A DNA stretch of 64,000 nt from DASSNR01 sp036278935 (GCA_036278935.1 DASUKA010000035.1:55535-119534), one strand, 5' to 3'. Numbered from the stretch's first letter, positions 33,420-42,493 are shown. Program-made: numbers and translations. The notes: generated from the sequence alone by a model not told the origin.

Positions 33420-34322
33420 TCATAGGCGTACGTCGGCCACGTAGCGCGCTGCTACGGGCTTGCCGGCGGCCGTAGTGGCGGGCTTGAAGCGATACTCGGC
33501 GAGCTTGGAACGCAGCAGGCGATCGTACGCGCCGTCGCCGGTGGAGCTGAACTCCACGCGTTCCGGGCGGCCGTGGGCATCGATGAAGAAGGTGATATGC
33601 ACGACCTTTCCCTTCACCTTGTCCGGGATGGGAATGGGCGGAATGAGCATGAATTCCGGCGTGGGCGGATAGATCGTCCCCGCTCCCCCGCCCGACCCGG
33701 GCCCCACGGCTGAGCCGTGCCCCGTCCCCACCCCGCTCCCCGTCCCTCCGCCACGACCGGGTCCATTGCCGGCCGTTCCATCGGTGCCCACTCCGCCAGC
33801 CAGCGACAGCGCCGCCGATGGGCCCGCCGGGAGCGCGACATGCGCGGTCATCACCGGATCCCGCACCGCCCCAGGATCCAACGAGGTGCGCTCCACGTGC
33901 GGCTTCACCGTGGGAGGAGGTACCGTCTTGGGCGGGGGCACGCTCAGTGGCTTGGGCGGCGCCGTGTGTGGTGTGGCGCGCGGCTGTGGACTGCTGGGCT
34001 GGAGGCGCAGGTACCGGAGCCTTTCCTGCAAATGCGGTGTGCCCGTGCCGCCGTTGCCGCCGCCCCCACCCCCGGCGGCGCCCGCACCTCCGGATCCCCC
34101 AATGGGAGGCGCCCAGAGGTGCGCGGCAATCAATGAGGCGAGCAGCACAAACAGCACGATCGCGACATGGATCGCGACGGACACGGGGATGGCCCAACGG
34201 CCCAGCCGCTCCATCGGCACCCCGATGGGCGGACGATAGGGCGGACGCTCTGGCTGCGGATCGTGGACGGGTGTGTACTCCATGTCGGTTCGCACGGGGA
34301 CCGCGCGGTGAGGCCGGTCCAT
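33420..34322 (-). CDS. TonB-family protein with a Gly-rich linker
   Basis: The 300-residue protein has a cytoplasmic N-terminus, one membrane helix (about residues 45-67, IPVSVAIHVAIVLFVLLASL), a periplasmic linker with Pro/Lys segments and two unusually glycine-rich parts (GGGGGGNGGTGT and GRGGGTGSGVGTGHGSAVGPG), and a TonB C-terminal domain (about 225-300) with KGKVVHITFFIDAHGRPERVEFSSTGDGAYDRLL. It probably transmits energy to outer-membrane receptors. The ATG at 34283 (MEYTPVHD) is an alternative start. A terminator-like hairpin separates it from the exbD genes. Confidence 0.8.
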   Translation of the reverse strand: MDRPHRAVPVRTDMEYTPVHDPQPERPPYRPPIGVPMERLGRWAIPVSVAIHVAIVLFVLLASLIAAHLWAPPIGGSGGAGAAGGGGGGNGGTGTPHLQERLRYLRLQPSSPQPRATPHTAPPKPLSVPPPKTVPPPTVKPHVERTSLDPGAVRDPVMTAHVALPAGPSAALSLAGGVGTDGTAGNGPGRGGGTGSGVGTGHGSAVGPGSGGGAGTIYPPTPEFMLIPPIPIPDKVKGKVVHITFFIDAHGRPERVEFSSTGDGAYDRLLRSKLAEYRFKPATTAAGKPVAARYVADVRL

Positions 34323-34394
34323 GCCGGCCAGCGGCAGACACTACGTCTGCCGTCACAGCGCATTGCTCTGAAGATATCATGCCCCGGGAAATAG

Positions 34395-34429
34395 TACGGC
34401 GGACGGACCGAATAGGTCCGCCCGCCGTA
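34395..34429 (-). terminator. Terminator after the exbD genes
   Basis: TACGGCGGACGGACC (34395-34409) and GGTCCGCCCGCCGTA (34415-34429) form a 15-bp stem with one A-C mismatch and a 5-nt loop. On the minus strand the stem is followed by CTATTT, so it acts in the direction of exbD. Confidence 0.65.
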
Positions 34430-34455
34430 AAAGTCCAACCGACAACCGGTGGGGG

Positions 34456-34908
34456 TTACTGGCTGGGGGCCGCCGCAGCGCCCGCAGCCGCCGTGCCTTT
34501 CTCCTCCGGCGGAATGCCGAACACCAGCACCCCGGCGCCCTTGGCGACGTCGATCGCGTGAATGACCGTCTGATAGGTGACGTTCCCGTCGGCCTTCACA
34601 AATATGACTTTGGTCGGGCGCGCATCGAACACCTTGTGAATCGAGTCCGCGAGGTTCCCCTTGGGAACCACCATGCTGTTGATCTTGAGCGACCCGTCCG
34701 CCGCGATCTGCAACACGATCTGATCCGGGTTCGGGGTGCTCACCGTTTGCGGCGGATTGGGATCCGGCAGCTGCAAATCAACCGCCTTGCGCAGCATCGG
34801 CACCGCGATCATAAAGATGACGAGGAGCACGAGCAGCACGTCGATCATCGGCGTCACGTTGATATCGTTCTGGAAACCGTGGCCGCCACCTCCGGCGCTC
34901 ATTGCCAT
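34456..34908 (-). CDS. exbD: ExbD/TolR-family biopolymer transport protein (second copy)
   Basis: A 150-residue protein with the ExbD layout: a short cytoplasmic N-terminus, one membrane helix NVTPMIDVLLVLLVIFMIAVPML carrying the proton-pathway Asp, and a periplasmic alpha/beta domain (KVIFVKADGNVTYQTVIHAIDVAKGAG). The ATG at 34908 has AGGAG upstream. The Ala-rich C-terminal tail is unusual. It probably works with ExbB and the neighbouring ExbD in one motor. Confidence 0.92.
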   Translation of the reverse strand: MAMSAGGGGHGFQNDINVTPMIDVLLVLLVIFMIAVPMLRKAVDLQLPDPNPPQTVSTPNPDQIVLQIAADGSLKINSMVVPKGNLADSIHKVFDARPTKVIFVKADGNVTYQTVIHAIDVAKGAGVLVFGIPPEEKGTAAAGAAAAPSQ

Positions 34909-34927
34909 GATACACTCTCCTGGCTGG

Positions 34928-35395
34928 TCATGGTTTCTTCTTCTGAAGCTGCGGGTTGTCGCTAGGAATGCTCGAGATCGTGCCCGGCCTCTGATCGCTG
35001 ATCGCGCCCACCACGCGTGCACCAGCCTTGGCGGCGATCGTCATCGCATCAAGCACCTTCTGGTACTTCAGATTCCGGTCGGCCTTGACGTAGAGCACCT
35101 TGTTGGTCGTTCTGGTGCTGTAGATCCCCTGGAGCTGTTGCAAGAGCGTCGAATTCTCGATCGGCTTCTTCTGCAGATAGTAGCGCCCATCCCGGTCAAT
35201 CCCCAGCACGATATCCGCGTCGTCCTCGGGTTCCGACTTCAGGTTGATACCCTGTGGGGGCTGGGCCTGGAAGCCGGAGTTGATGAGCGGTGTGACGATC
35301 ATGAAGATGATCAGCAGCACGAGCATCACGTCGATCAACGGCGTCACGTTCGGCGTCGAGTTGATACCACCGCCCCCACCACTGGACATGGCCAT
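34928..35395 (-). CDS. exbD: ExbD/TolR-family biopolymer transport protein (first copy)
   Basis: The 155-residue paralogue starts MAMSSGGGGGINSTPNVTPLIDVMLVLLIIFMIVTP with the conserved Asp in the membrane helix, followed by a periplasmic domain ending in KVLDAMTIAAKAGARVVGAI. A pair of non-identical ExbD proteins beside one ExbB is common in Bacteroidetes-like TonB systems. It lies 21 nt after exbB. Confidence 0.92.
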   Translation of the reverse strand: MAMSSGGGGGINSTPNVTPLIDVMLVLLIIFMIVTPLINSGFQAQPPQGINLKSEPEDDADIVLGIDRDGRYYLQKKPIENSTLLQQLQGIYSTRTTNKVLYVKADRNLKYQKVLDAMTIAAKAGARVVGAISDQRPGTISSIPSDNPQLQKKKP

Positions 35396-35416
35396 TTGGC
35401 TGCTCCTCCGCGCGGG

Positions 35417-36154
35417 TTACTGGGAAATCGCGCCGCCGCCGCCACCCGTCGCATCGAATTCACGGGTGAACCGCGACCGCCCGAACTCGCCCGCAACACC
35501 CTTGATCAGGTAGTCCACCATCTCCTTCGAGGTGTAGGTCATCTCGACGGACAGGTTGTCGATCTTGGTGGTGAAGTAGTTGAAGAACCAGACGGCCGGA
35601 ATGGCGACGATCAGACCGAAGGCGGTGGTGATGAGGGCTTCGGAGATCCCGCCCGCGATCGCACCCAGACCGCCCGTGCCGGAGATGGCCATGCCCTGGA
35701 ACGCATCGATGATCCCCATCACGGTGCCGAGCAGTCCGACGAACGGCGCGGTGGCGCCGACCGTGGCCAGCACCGCGAGCCCGCGCTTGAGCTCGGAGGC
35801 AATGATGAGCATGTTACGTTCGATGGCGCGTTCCGACGAGTTGATATCCGCCACCGTCACCGATCCATCCTGCAGCAACGGCTTCACCTCACCCAGCGCA
35901 TTGCCGAGCACGCGCGCGACGTGCGACTTCTTGTAGGTCTCGGCCAGGTTGATCGCCTCGTTGAGGTTGTCCTCCTCGAGGAACTGCGAGAACTCGGGAG
36001 CGAACTTCCGCGTCTCCGACTGTGCCTTCGCCAACCGCCACCACTTCTGGATCGCGATGGACAGGGAGAAGATCGACATGATGGCGAGCACGATGACGAT
36101 CCCGCGGGCAAACCAGCCCATCGAGGCCCAGAGGCCGGCAATCGACAAGTTCAT
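35417..36154 (-). CDS. exbB: ExbB/TolQ/MotA-type proton channel
   Basis: The 245-residue protein has three membrane helices: GIVIVLAIMSIFSLSIAIQKWW near the N-terminus, and two C-terminal helices in KRGLAVLATVGATAPFVGLLGTVMGIIDAFQ and GGISEALITTAFGLIVAIPAVWFFNYF, with the conserved Thr and Pro residues. It couples the proton gradient to TonB movement. It follows tonB by 30 nt and precedes the two exbD genes. Confidence 0.94.
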   Translation of the reverse strand: MNLSIAGLWASMGWFARGIVIVLAIMSIFSLSIAIQKWWRLAKAQSETRKFAPEFSQFLEEDNLNEAINLAETYKKSHVARVLGNALGEVKPLLQDGSVTVADINSSERAIERNMLIIASELKRGLAVLATVGATAPFVGLLGTVMGIIDAFQGMAISGTGGLGAIAGGISEALITTAFGLIVAIPAVWFFNYFTTKIDNLSVEMTYTSKEMVDYLIKGVAGEFGRSRFTREFDATGGGGGAISQ

Positions 36155-36184
36155 AGTAAGCGACTCCTCTGAAGTGACGTACGG

Positions 36185-36898
36185 TTACTGACTGGAGGTG
36201 AACGTCAGCGGCATCTGCACGAGCTGCTTGACCTTGTGCCCGCCGGTCTCGGCGGGATAGAACTTCCACTGCGGGAGCACGCGCTTCACGGCGTCGGTAA
36301 AGAGCTCGTTCGTCGACTTGATCACCTTGAACTGCGACATATCGACGTGCCCCAACGTGTCGACCACGAACTCCACCAGCACCTGCCCCTGCACATGGGC
36401 TGACTCCAGCATCTCCGGGTAGCGCGGCTTCGGGTTCCCCGGCTTCGCCATCGTCTGCTTCTCCACCTGGAACGCGAAGTAGGTCTTGTTGGTGTTGACC
36501 GCCTTGCCACCGGCGACGCCATTCGCGCGCCCACCCTCCTGGCCGATTCCGCTGAAGTCCGCGGCGTTCGTCACCGGCTTGCTCAGGTCGATGGGCGGAA
36601 TCTTGTCGGGAATCTTGATGGGAGCGGTCACCACCTGGAAGCCCTTGGGTGGCGGTGGCGTCACGACCGCGTTCTTGGGAGGCGGCGGTGGCGGCTTCTC
36701 CGGCGGTGGGGGCGCTTTCGGCTTCACCTTGACGAACTTGAGGTCCTCCTGATGGTGCTCCTCGACCATCTTCTGCCCCGCGTTCGCCGTTACGACGACG
36801 ACGAGCAGGATGAGGACGGCATGAACGATCACGCTCATCGCGGTACCGCCGGCGCTCCTGTCTTTCTTCCGCTTCGACTCGATCAGGTTGTTGAACAT
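36185..36898 (-). CDS. tonB: TonB-family energy transducer
   Basis: The 237-residue protein has an N-terminal membrane helix (MSVIVHAVLILLVVVVTANAG), a periplasmic Pro/Lys-rich spacer (PKAPPPPEKPPPPPPKN), and a C-terminal TonB domain with PRYPEMLESAHVQGQVLVEFVVDTLGHVDMSQFKVIKS. It leads the tonB-exbB-exbD-exbD operon. A basic stretch KRKKDR precedes the helix and sets the topology. Confidence 0.94.
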   Translation of the reverse strand: MFNNLIESKRKKDRSAGGTAMSVIVHAVLILLVVVVTANAGQKMVEEHHQEDLKFVKVKPKAPPPPEKPPPPPPKNAVVTPPPPKGFQVVTAPIKIPDKIPPIDLSKPVTNAADFSGIGQEGGRANGVAGGKAVNTNKTYFAFQVEKQTMAKPGNPKPRYPEMLESAHVQGQVLVEFVVDTLGHVDMSQFKVIKSTNELFTDAVKRVLPQWKFYPAETGGHKVKQLVQMPLTFTSSQ

Positions 36899-36998
36899 GC
36901 GAGCGTCACCCCGCTGCGTGGAAGTGAGACTGAGCTGCTACTCTGCTGCCGTACGTCGGGTAACCTACGAACCGTGCATTTCGCTGCAATGCAGTTCA

Positions 36999-37028
36999 CA
37001 TTAAGAAATGGTGAAGCAGTAGTTACAA
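36999..37028 (-). promoter_or_regulatory. Possible promoter of the tonB operon
   Basis: In the AT-rich patch upstream of tonB, TTGTAA (37028-37023) and TTAATG (37004-36999) are 18 bp apart on the minus strand. The 192-nt gap from the kinase gene has no other feature. The match is weak. Confidence 0.35.
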
Positions 37029-37090
37029 TCCTGTCATAATTATTCATGCCGAGCGACGTGCACTCGCACCGACCACCCGCGCACCGCCGC

Positions 37091-38593
37091 TCAGACCACC
37101 GCTGACGCTTCCGACTGGCCGGCCTGCTCCACCGTGCCGAGGTCGTCCACCACCGGGAGCGTCACGGTAAAGGTGCTTCCCCGCCCCAGCCGAGACCGGG
37201 CAGAGATCGTGCCCCCATGTGCCTCGGCGATCCAGTGCGCGATGGCGAGTCCCAGCCCAAAGCCCCCACGCTCGGCCGAACGGCTCCGGACCCGGTCCGC
37301 ACGATAGAAGCGCTCGAAGATGTGGGGGAGATCAGCGGCTGAGATCCCGATCCCCGTGTCGCGCACGGAGAACGAGGCGCTACTCCCATGGCGCTTGAGC
37401 GTGATCTCGACGCTGCCACCGCGCGGCGTGTACTTCACCGCGTTGATGCCCAGATTGAGAAAGAGCTGTCGCAGACGCGTCGCATCCCCAAGAACGGTGG
37501 CCGCTTCGGACGTCGGCATGGTCACCGTCACCCCCGCGGGCTCGCCCAGGATGGCGACCGTCTCGAACGCGTCGCGGGCCAGTGACTCCAGCTCCACACG
37601 CTCCCGGTGCAGGTCGAACCGCCCCTCGTCCGCCCGGGCAAGCGTGAGCAGGCTATCCACCAGATCGGCCATGCGCGTGGTCTCCTGCAACGCTTCCTCC
37701 AAGGCGATCAGTCGCTCGGTGCGCGGGCTGGTGGGGCTCATGGCGCGCTCGACGTCCGCCCGCAAAACAGCCAGCGGTGTCTTGAGCTCGTGGCTCGCAT
37801 CCGCGGTGAATCGACGGAGCGCGTTGAAGGACGTGGACAGCCGCTCCATCATCTCGTTGAGCGTGATGGCCAGGCGCGTGATCTCGTCTCCTCCCGAATC
37901 GACCGGCAGGCGGCGGTGCAGGCTGCGCCCGTCGGTGATGGCCCGCACTTCATCGATGATGCGGTCCACGGGCTGGAAGACGCGTCCCGCAATCATGTAG
38001 GCGACCGCGATCGAGGCGATCAGCAGAAGCGGCGCTGTTACGAGCATGGTCGTGATCAGGTCGCGCAACGCGGTACCGGACGACGGGTCCGTGGACGCCG
38101 CCGCCGCCACGCGCGCAACTGCCGAGCCCGCGGGCGGCGTCCGGACGGCGAAGACGAGCTTCTGCGAGCCGATGGTCGCTACGCTCGCTCCGCCAGTGGG
38201 CGGCAGCACGATGGCCTGCTGCATGAGGGCGAAGCGATCATCCGGATCGAGCGCGAGCACGGAGGAGGACGCGTAGAGGACCCGGCTGCTGTCATCGAGT
38301 ACGATCAGGTAGTCCGGGATGGACGCAAGCTGTGCGCTCACCGCCGGCGAGATTCCCGGACGCGTCGCGAGGGTCTCCTGGGAATCCGGCTGCGGAGTCG
38401 TGACCGGTTGTCCCGTGCCCTCGGTCTGGCGGATGATGTTGAGCGCCAGGTCCGCCTCGGCCGACACATACGGCTCCAGATCGTGATAGGCCTCGCCGCG
38501 GCGCGCCGTCCAGAGCGCGAAGGCGAAGATCAGCATCGTCCCCATCAGCGCGCCGGCATACGCAATGGTGAGCCGCGCCCGGATGCTGGTCAT
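37091..38593 (-). CDS. Sensor histidine kinase with HAMP domain
   Basis: The 500-residue kinase has two membrane helices (near residues 9-28 and 180-205), a periplasmic sensor domain of about 150 residues, HAMP (about 205-258), HisKA with the phospho-acceptor in ASHELKTPLAVL, and a HATPase_c domain with GINAVKYT, DTGIGISAADLPHIFERFYRA and GGFGLGLAIAHWIAEAHGG. ATG at 38593 is listed; a GTG at 38602 overlapping the regulator stop is possible. Coupled downstream of an OmpR regulator, it likely phosphorylates it. Confidence 0.92.
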   Translation of the reverse strand: MTSIRARLTIAYAGALMGTMLIFAFALWTARRGEAYHDLEPYVSAEADLALNIIRQTEGTGQPVTTPQPDSQETLATRPGISPAVSAQLASIPDYLIVLDDSSRVLYASSSVLALDPDDRFALMQQAIVLPPTGGASVATIGSQKLVFAVRTPPAGSAVARVAAAASTDPSSGTALRDLITTMLVTAPLLLIASIAVAYMIAGRVFQPVDRIIDEVRAITDGRSLHRRLPVDSGGDEITRLAITLNEMMERLSTSFNALRRFTADASHELKTPLAVLRADVERAMSPTSPRTERLIALEEALQETTRMADLVDSLLTLARADEGRFDLHRERVELESLARDAFETVAILGEPAGVTVTMPTSEAATVLGDATRLRQLFLNLGINAVKYTPRGGSVEITLKRHGSSASFSVRDTGIGISAADLPHIFERFYRADRVRSRSAERGGFGLGLAIAHWIAEAHGGTISARSRLGRGSTFTVTLPVVDDLGTVEQAGQSEASAVV

Positions 38594-38601
38594 GCCGCCC
38601 A

Positions 38602-39288
38602 CTAGCCCCCGTGCCCGGCGTGATCGCGAATCACGTAGCCGACGCCACGCACGGTGTGGATGAGCCGCTCGTCCGAGCTCGTATCCAGCTTCTTCCGCAG
38701 GTGGTTGATGACCACGTCCACAATGTTCGTGCCCGGATCGAAATGGTATCCCCAGGCATACTCTGTGATGAGCGTACGACTCATGACCCGGCCGGCGTGC
38801 CGCATCAGATATTCCAGCACCGTGTACTCCTTGGGCGTGAGCTCGATAGCCTCACCGCCCCGCGTGACCGTGCGTGTATTCGGGTCGAGCACCAGATCGC
38901 CCACCTGGAACCGCTGCGCGGCCATCTCGCGCGGGCGCCGGCTGAGCGCTTCCACGCGCGCCAGCAACTCCTCGAACGCAAAGGGCTTGGTCACATAGTC
39001 ATCCGCCCCTGCCCGGAGTGTGCGCACCTTGTAGTCCACGGCATCCTGCGCTGTTAGCACGAGCACCGGCCGCTCGAATCCCTTGGCGCGCAGATTATGC
39101 AGCACTTCCAGGCCGGATCGCCCGGGCAGGCGCATATCGAGCACGAGCAGATCGTACGCATCGGACGTGGCCAGCCGTTCCCCTTCCTCGCCATCAGCCA
39201 CAAGATCGACGCCCCATCGCTGTTCCTCGAGCCCTCGCTTGATGTATTGCCCGACCGTCGGGTCGTCCTCAATAACCAGGATCTTCAT
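38602..39288 (-). CDS. OmpR/PhoB-family response regulator
   Basis: The 228-residue regulator has a complete receiver (ILVIEDDPT, phospho-acceptor Asp51 in LLVLDMRLPG, Thr in VLTA and Lys in YVTKPF) and a C-terminal winged helix with RGGEAIELTPKEYTVLEYLM and VVINHLRKKLD...IHTVRGVGYV. ATG at 39288 (MKILVIEDD) is chosen. It forms a two-component pair with the kinase that follows. Confidence 0.94.
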   Translation of the reverse strand: MKILVIEDDPTVGQYIKRGLEEQRWGVDLVADGEEGERLATSDAYDLLVLDMRLPGRSGLEVLHNLRAKGFERPVLVLTAQDAVDYKVRTLRAGADDYVTKPFAFEELLARVEALSRRPREMAAQRFQVGDLVLDPNTRTVTRGGEAIELTPKEYTVLEYLMRHAGRVMSRTLITEYAWGYHFDPGTNIVDVVINHLRKKLDTSSDERLIHTVRGVGYVIRDHAGHGG

Positions 39289-39310
39289 GGATGGTGTCTG
39301 TATCCGTGGC

Positions 39311-40702
39311 TCATCGCCCGGCCGGTGCGCCGGCGGGCCGTGCAATGCCGTATGCGCGGATTTTCCGATAGAGCGTCTTGGGCGAGATGCCGAGCGCGCT
39401 CGCCGAGCGCCCCTGGTGCCAGTTCAGGCGGCGGAGAACCAGCTCGATATGGCGCCGCTCCATCTCCTTGAGCGACAGCAGCGGCTCGCGCGCGTAGGCC
39501 TGTGCGGAGGCGGGCGGCGCGGCGTTCGGCGCGAAGGTGGGCAGCAGCAGGTCGCCCTGGTGAATCACTCGACCGCGCGCGGTCCACCGTGCGCGCTCCA
39601 TCACGCGGCGCAGCTCCCGGACGTTGCCCGGCCAGGCGTATGCTTCCAGCGCCGCCACCGCGTCCTCCCCCAGCGCGGGTGAGCGCTTCCCGCCGTATGC
39701 GCCGAGAAAATGCTCGGCCAGGGGACGCACGTCCACGCGGCGCTCACGCAGGGGCGGGAGGGTAATGCTGATCGTGGCGAGGTAATGGAAGAGCTCACCG
39801 CCAAACGAGCCATCCGCAACGCGTTGCGCGAGGTTCTCCCGTGTGAGCGCGATCACGCGCACGTCGCTATAGACGGTCTGCGTTCCTCCAACACGATGGA
39901 AGGCACCGTGCTCCATCGCCCGGAGAAGTGTACCCTGCACCCGGCGCTCGAACTCGCCCACCCCATCGAGGACCAGCGTGCCGCCCTGCGCGAGTTCCAG
40001 CAGTCCGAGCCGCCGCTCGCGCGCAGTTGCGCCGGCGCCGGGCTCGTGCCCGAACAGGGTGCTCTCGATCGCGTGGCGAGGGTGCGCTGCGCAGTCCAGC
40101 TCCGCCAGGGGCGCCTTCGCCCGCGGCGAACGATGGTGCATCAGCCGCGCCAGCAGCTCCTTCCCCGTACCCGGTTCGCCCGCGATGAGGACGGCGGAAT
40201 CGCTTTCCGCCGCGCGCTCCGCGAGCGCGAGCACCGCGCGCATCGGAGCGTAGCTGGTGACGAAGGCGGGCGCGCCGTCGGTGTACGCCGGCTGCGCGCG
40301 CAGCAGCGCTGCCTCACGCGCGAGCCGGCGCTTTTCCCACGCGCGATGCACACGCAGCTCGATCTCCGCCATCTGGCAGGGCTTCGTCACGTAATCGCAG
40401 GCACCGAGCTCGAGCGCACGAATGGCCGTGTCGACGGTCCCGTTTCCAGTCATGATGATCATCTCGGGCGGCTCCGTCTCCTCCCGTACGCGCTGCAGGA
40501 CATCCAATCCATCCATGGTCGGCATCACCAGACTGAGCAGGGCGACATCGAACGCCTCCGCCTTGAGCGCGTCGAGGGCGGCCCGCCCGTCGGTTCTCAC
40601 GGCCACGCGGTGGCCGCACCGGGTGAGCGACCGCTCGAGGAGGGCAGCCAGCGAGGCGTCGTCCTCGGCGATGAGCACTCTGATGCCCTCCTCATCCCGC
40701 AC
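39311..40702 (-). CDS. NtrC-like regulator with degenerate receiver and AAA+ domain
   Basis: From GTG 40702 (GGAG 8 nt upstream) the protein has 463 residues: receiver (1-120), AAA+ domain (about 140-370) and a Fis-type helix-turn-helix (about 420-455, RRHIELVLRRLNWHQGRSASALGISPKTLYRKI). The phospho-acceptor position is Ser57 (LLSLVMP). The Walker A GEPGTGK (175-181) is intact, but the sigma54-contact loop reads GAGATA (222-227) instead of GAFTGA and Walker B reads LDGVGE, lacking the catalytic Glu. It is therefore unlikely to be a conventional sigma54 activator. ATG at 40753 is an alternative start. Confidence 0.88.
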   Translation of the reverse strand: MRDEEGIRVLIAEDDASLAALLERSLTRCGHRVAVRTDGRAALDALKAEAFDVALLSLVMPTMDGLDVLQRVREETEPPEMIIMTGNGTVDTAIRALELGACDYVTKPCQMAEIELRVHRAWEKRRLAREAALLRAQPAYTDGAPAFVTSYAPMRAVLALAERAAESDSAVLIAGEPGTGKELLARLMHHRSPRAKAPLAELDCAAHPRHAIESTLFGHEPGAGATARERRLGLLELAQGGTLVLDGVGEFERRVQGTLLRAMEHGAFHRVGGTQTVYSDVRVIALTRENLAQRVADGSFGGELFHYLATISITLPPLRERRVDVRPLAEHFLGAYGGKRSPALGEDAVAALEAYAWPGNVRELRRVMERARWTARGRVIHQGDLLLPTFAPNAAPPASAQAYAREPLLSLKEMERRHIELVLRRLNWHQGRSASALGISPKTLYRKIRAYGIARPAGAPAGR

Positions 40703-40990
40703 GAGATCTTCTCCACGAGAGAATCCAATCGAGCCGCCTCTTCCCTGGCGCATGACCACAGTGGTTACGGAAGGTATGGTCGCTGCATCAATGGGACAAG
40801 ATGACCGACTGCGAAGCCGAGAGGCCATCGCCCCACGGAGCGCATGCGCAGGCATGCGCGTTCCAGCACGGGGAACGCGGACGCGTGAGGTGCTGAAATG
40901 CGACGGTGCAACGGGCCATCGGTACGCGCATTGCCGTGCTCTCTACGCACTGTCAACAATCCGCCATCACCTCAACCTAGGAGATGCTCC

Positions 40991-41602
40991 ATGGCACTTC
41001 GAGGCACTGGCCTTGTTCCCTTTGCGGGAACGGATATCGGGCCGCTTTTCAGCTTCCGCCGCGATCTCAATCGCCTGTTCGACAACTCCCTCGGCACCTT
41101 TGGCGGCGCTTCGCGGTGGGCGCCCGCCGTGGACGTGCACGAGGACAACAACACGATCTATCTGGATGTCGAGCTACCGGGGATCAATCCGCAGGACGTG
41201 GACATCAGCGTGGACAACGGGATCCTGACGGTGCAGGGCGAGAAGCACGGCAAGCACGAGAACAACCGGGAGGACGAGCGGTTCCACACGATCGAGCGCA
41301 GCTATGGCTCCTTCATGCGGTCGTTCCAGCTTCCTCAGGGGATCGACGAGAAGCAGATCCACGCGAATTTCGACAACGGCGTGGTGACGATCGACATCCC
41401 GAAAGCCGCCATCCCGCAGCCGCGGCGGATTCAGATCAGCGGCACGCAGCAAGCTGGCGGCGAGAACCAGGGACGCGAGCAGGTGTCGGGACGGGGGACC
41501 AGCCGGGGTGGAAAGGGCAGTGAGCGGATGGTGGCCGGCAACCGGGAGGCGGAGTCGCAGCAGGCGCAGTCTCCGCAACGCGGATCATCTTCCAGCAAGT
41601 AG
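40991..41602 (+). CDS. Small heat-shock protein (Hsp20/alpha-crystallin)
   Basis: The 203-residue chaperone has an alpha-crystallin domain (about 43-150) starting WAPAVDVHEDNNTIYLDVELPGINPQDVDI, with RSYGSFMRSFQLPQGIDEKQI and NGVVTIDIPKA. The C-terminal 50 residues are Gln/Gly/Ser-rich and longer than in most Hsp20 proteins; an IxI-type motif is not obvious beyond the domain. ATG 40991 has AGGAG 7 nt upstream. It is a single-gene unit ending at a terminator. Confidence 0.93.
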   Translation: MALRGTGLVPFAGTDIGPLFSFRRDLNRLFDNSLGTFGGASRWAPAVDVHEDNNTIYLDVELPGINPQDVDISVDNGILTVQGEKHGKHENNREDERFHTIERSYGSFMRSFQLPQGIDEKQIHANFDNGVVTIDIPKAAIPQPRRIQISGTQQAGGENQGREQVSGRGTSRGGKGSERMVAGNREAESQQAQSPQRGSSSSK

Positions 41603-41628
41603 CGCGCTCGCGCGGGGCGGTATGGCGC

Positions 41629-41655
41629 GGAGGACGCCAGGACGAGGCGTCCTCC
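41629..41655 (+). terminator. Terminator after hsp20
   Basis: GGAGGACGCC (41629-41638) and GGCGTCCTCC (41646-41655) pair perfectly around a 7-nt loop, followed by CTT. It lies between hsp20 and the convergent ANTAR regulator gene. Confidence 0.65.
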
Positions 41656-41760
41656 CTTGCCTGCCCCATCGTGCGGCGAGCGGAGTGACCGACCAGCGCC
41701 GGCCGAGTGCAGTGTGGCTTCCCTGCCCGGCCGGCACGCCTGATGCAGACGAAGCCGGCG

Positions 41761-42393
41761 TCAGTCGGCGGGGCGTTCCCGCCGGGCCGCCACGGCGCGC
41801 GGAGCGGGATGCATGAGATCTTCGGCGGCGAGCAGGCTCCGGGACAGATCCGCCATGGTCATGTTCCGACTCTGGCTCGTGCGCTGCAGGATCTTGTACG
41901 CCGCTCCTTCGCTCACTCCCTCACGCTCCATGAGGATCCCCTTGGCCCGCTCGATCACCTTGCGATCTTCGAGGCGCTTGCGGAGGTCGGTACTCTCGGC
42001 GCACTGCGTCATCCATGCGCGATGGCGCGCGTCGGCCACCGCGATTGCGGCGGCGAGCTGTGCGGAGCTCACCGGCTTGACGAGATAATGGAACACGGGG
42101 AGTTTGGACGCGTCCGCCAGGATCTCGGCGTCACTGTAGGCGGTGACGATGATGATGGGGACGGGTTGCTCGTCGTGGATGCGCTGAGCGGCCTCGAGGC
42201 CGCTCAGGTGGGGCATCTTCACGTCCAGCAGGACGAGATCCGGCCCCAGCGTGCGGGCCATGGACACGGCGGTCGCACCGTCGGCCGCAATGCCGACCAC
42301 GGTGTGGCCAAGAGCGCGCAGGTCCTGTTCAAGACCGAGCGCAGTAACACTTTCATCTTCACCGATGAGAATACGCAACGCGCGAGGCGGCAC
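41761..42393 (-). CDS. ANTAR-domain response regulator (RNA-binding antiterminator)
   Basis: The 210-residue protein has a receiver domain with Asp57 (VLLDVKMPHLSG) and a C-terminal ANTAR domain (about 130-185: LRKRLEDRKVIERAKGILMEREGVSEGAAYKILQRTSQS...). ANTAR regulators bind paired hexaloop hairpins in leader RNAs and prevent termination. It starts with GTG. It is divergent from a HisKA_2 histidine kinase, the usual partner type. Confidence 0.92.
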   Translation of the reverse strand: MPPRALRILIGEDESVTALGLEQDLRALGHTVVGIAADGATAVSMARTLGPDLVLLDVKMPHLSGLEAAQRIHDEQPVPIIIVTAYSDAEILADASKLPVFHYLVKPVSSAQLAAAIAVADARHRAWMTQCAESTDLRKRLEDRKVIERAKGILMEREGVSEGAAYKILQRTSQSRNMTMADLSRSLLAAEDLMHPAPRAVAARRERPAD

Positions 42394-42493
42394 AGCCCAC
42401 TCCAGACAGTTCGGAAAGAGTTAGAATGTTGTTGCAAGACACGGACCGGCGGAAAGGCCTAGTGGGAAGCGACTGGCCGCCCATGGGACGCCG

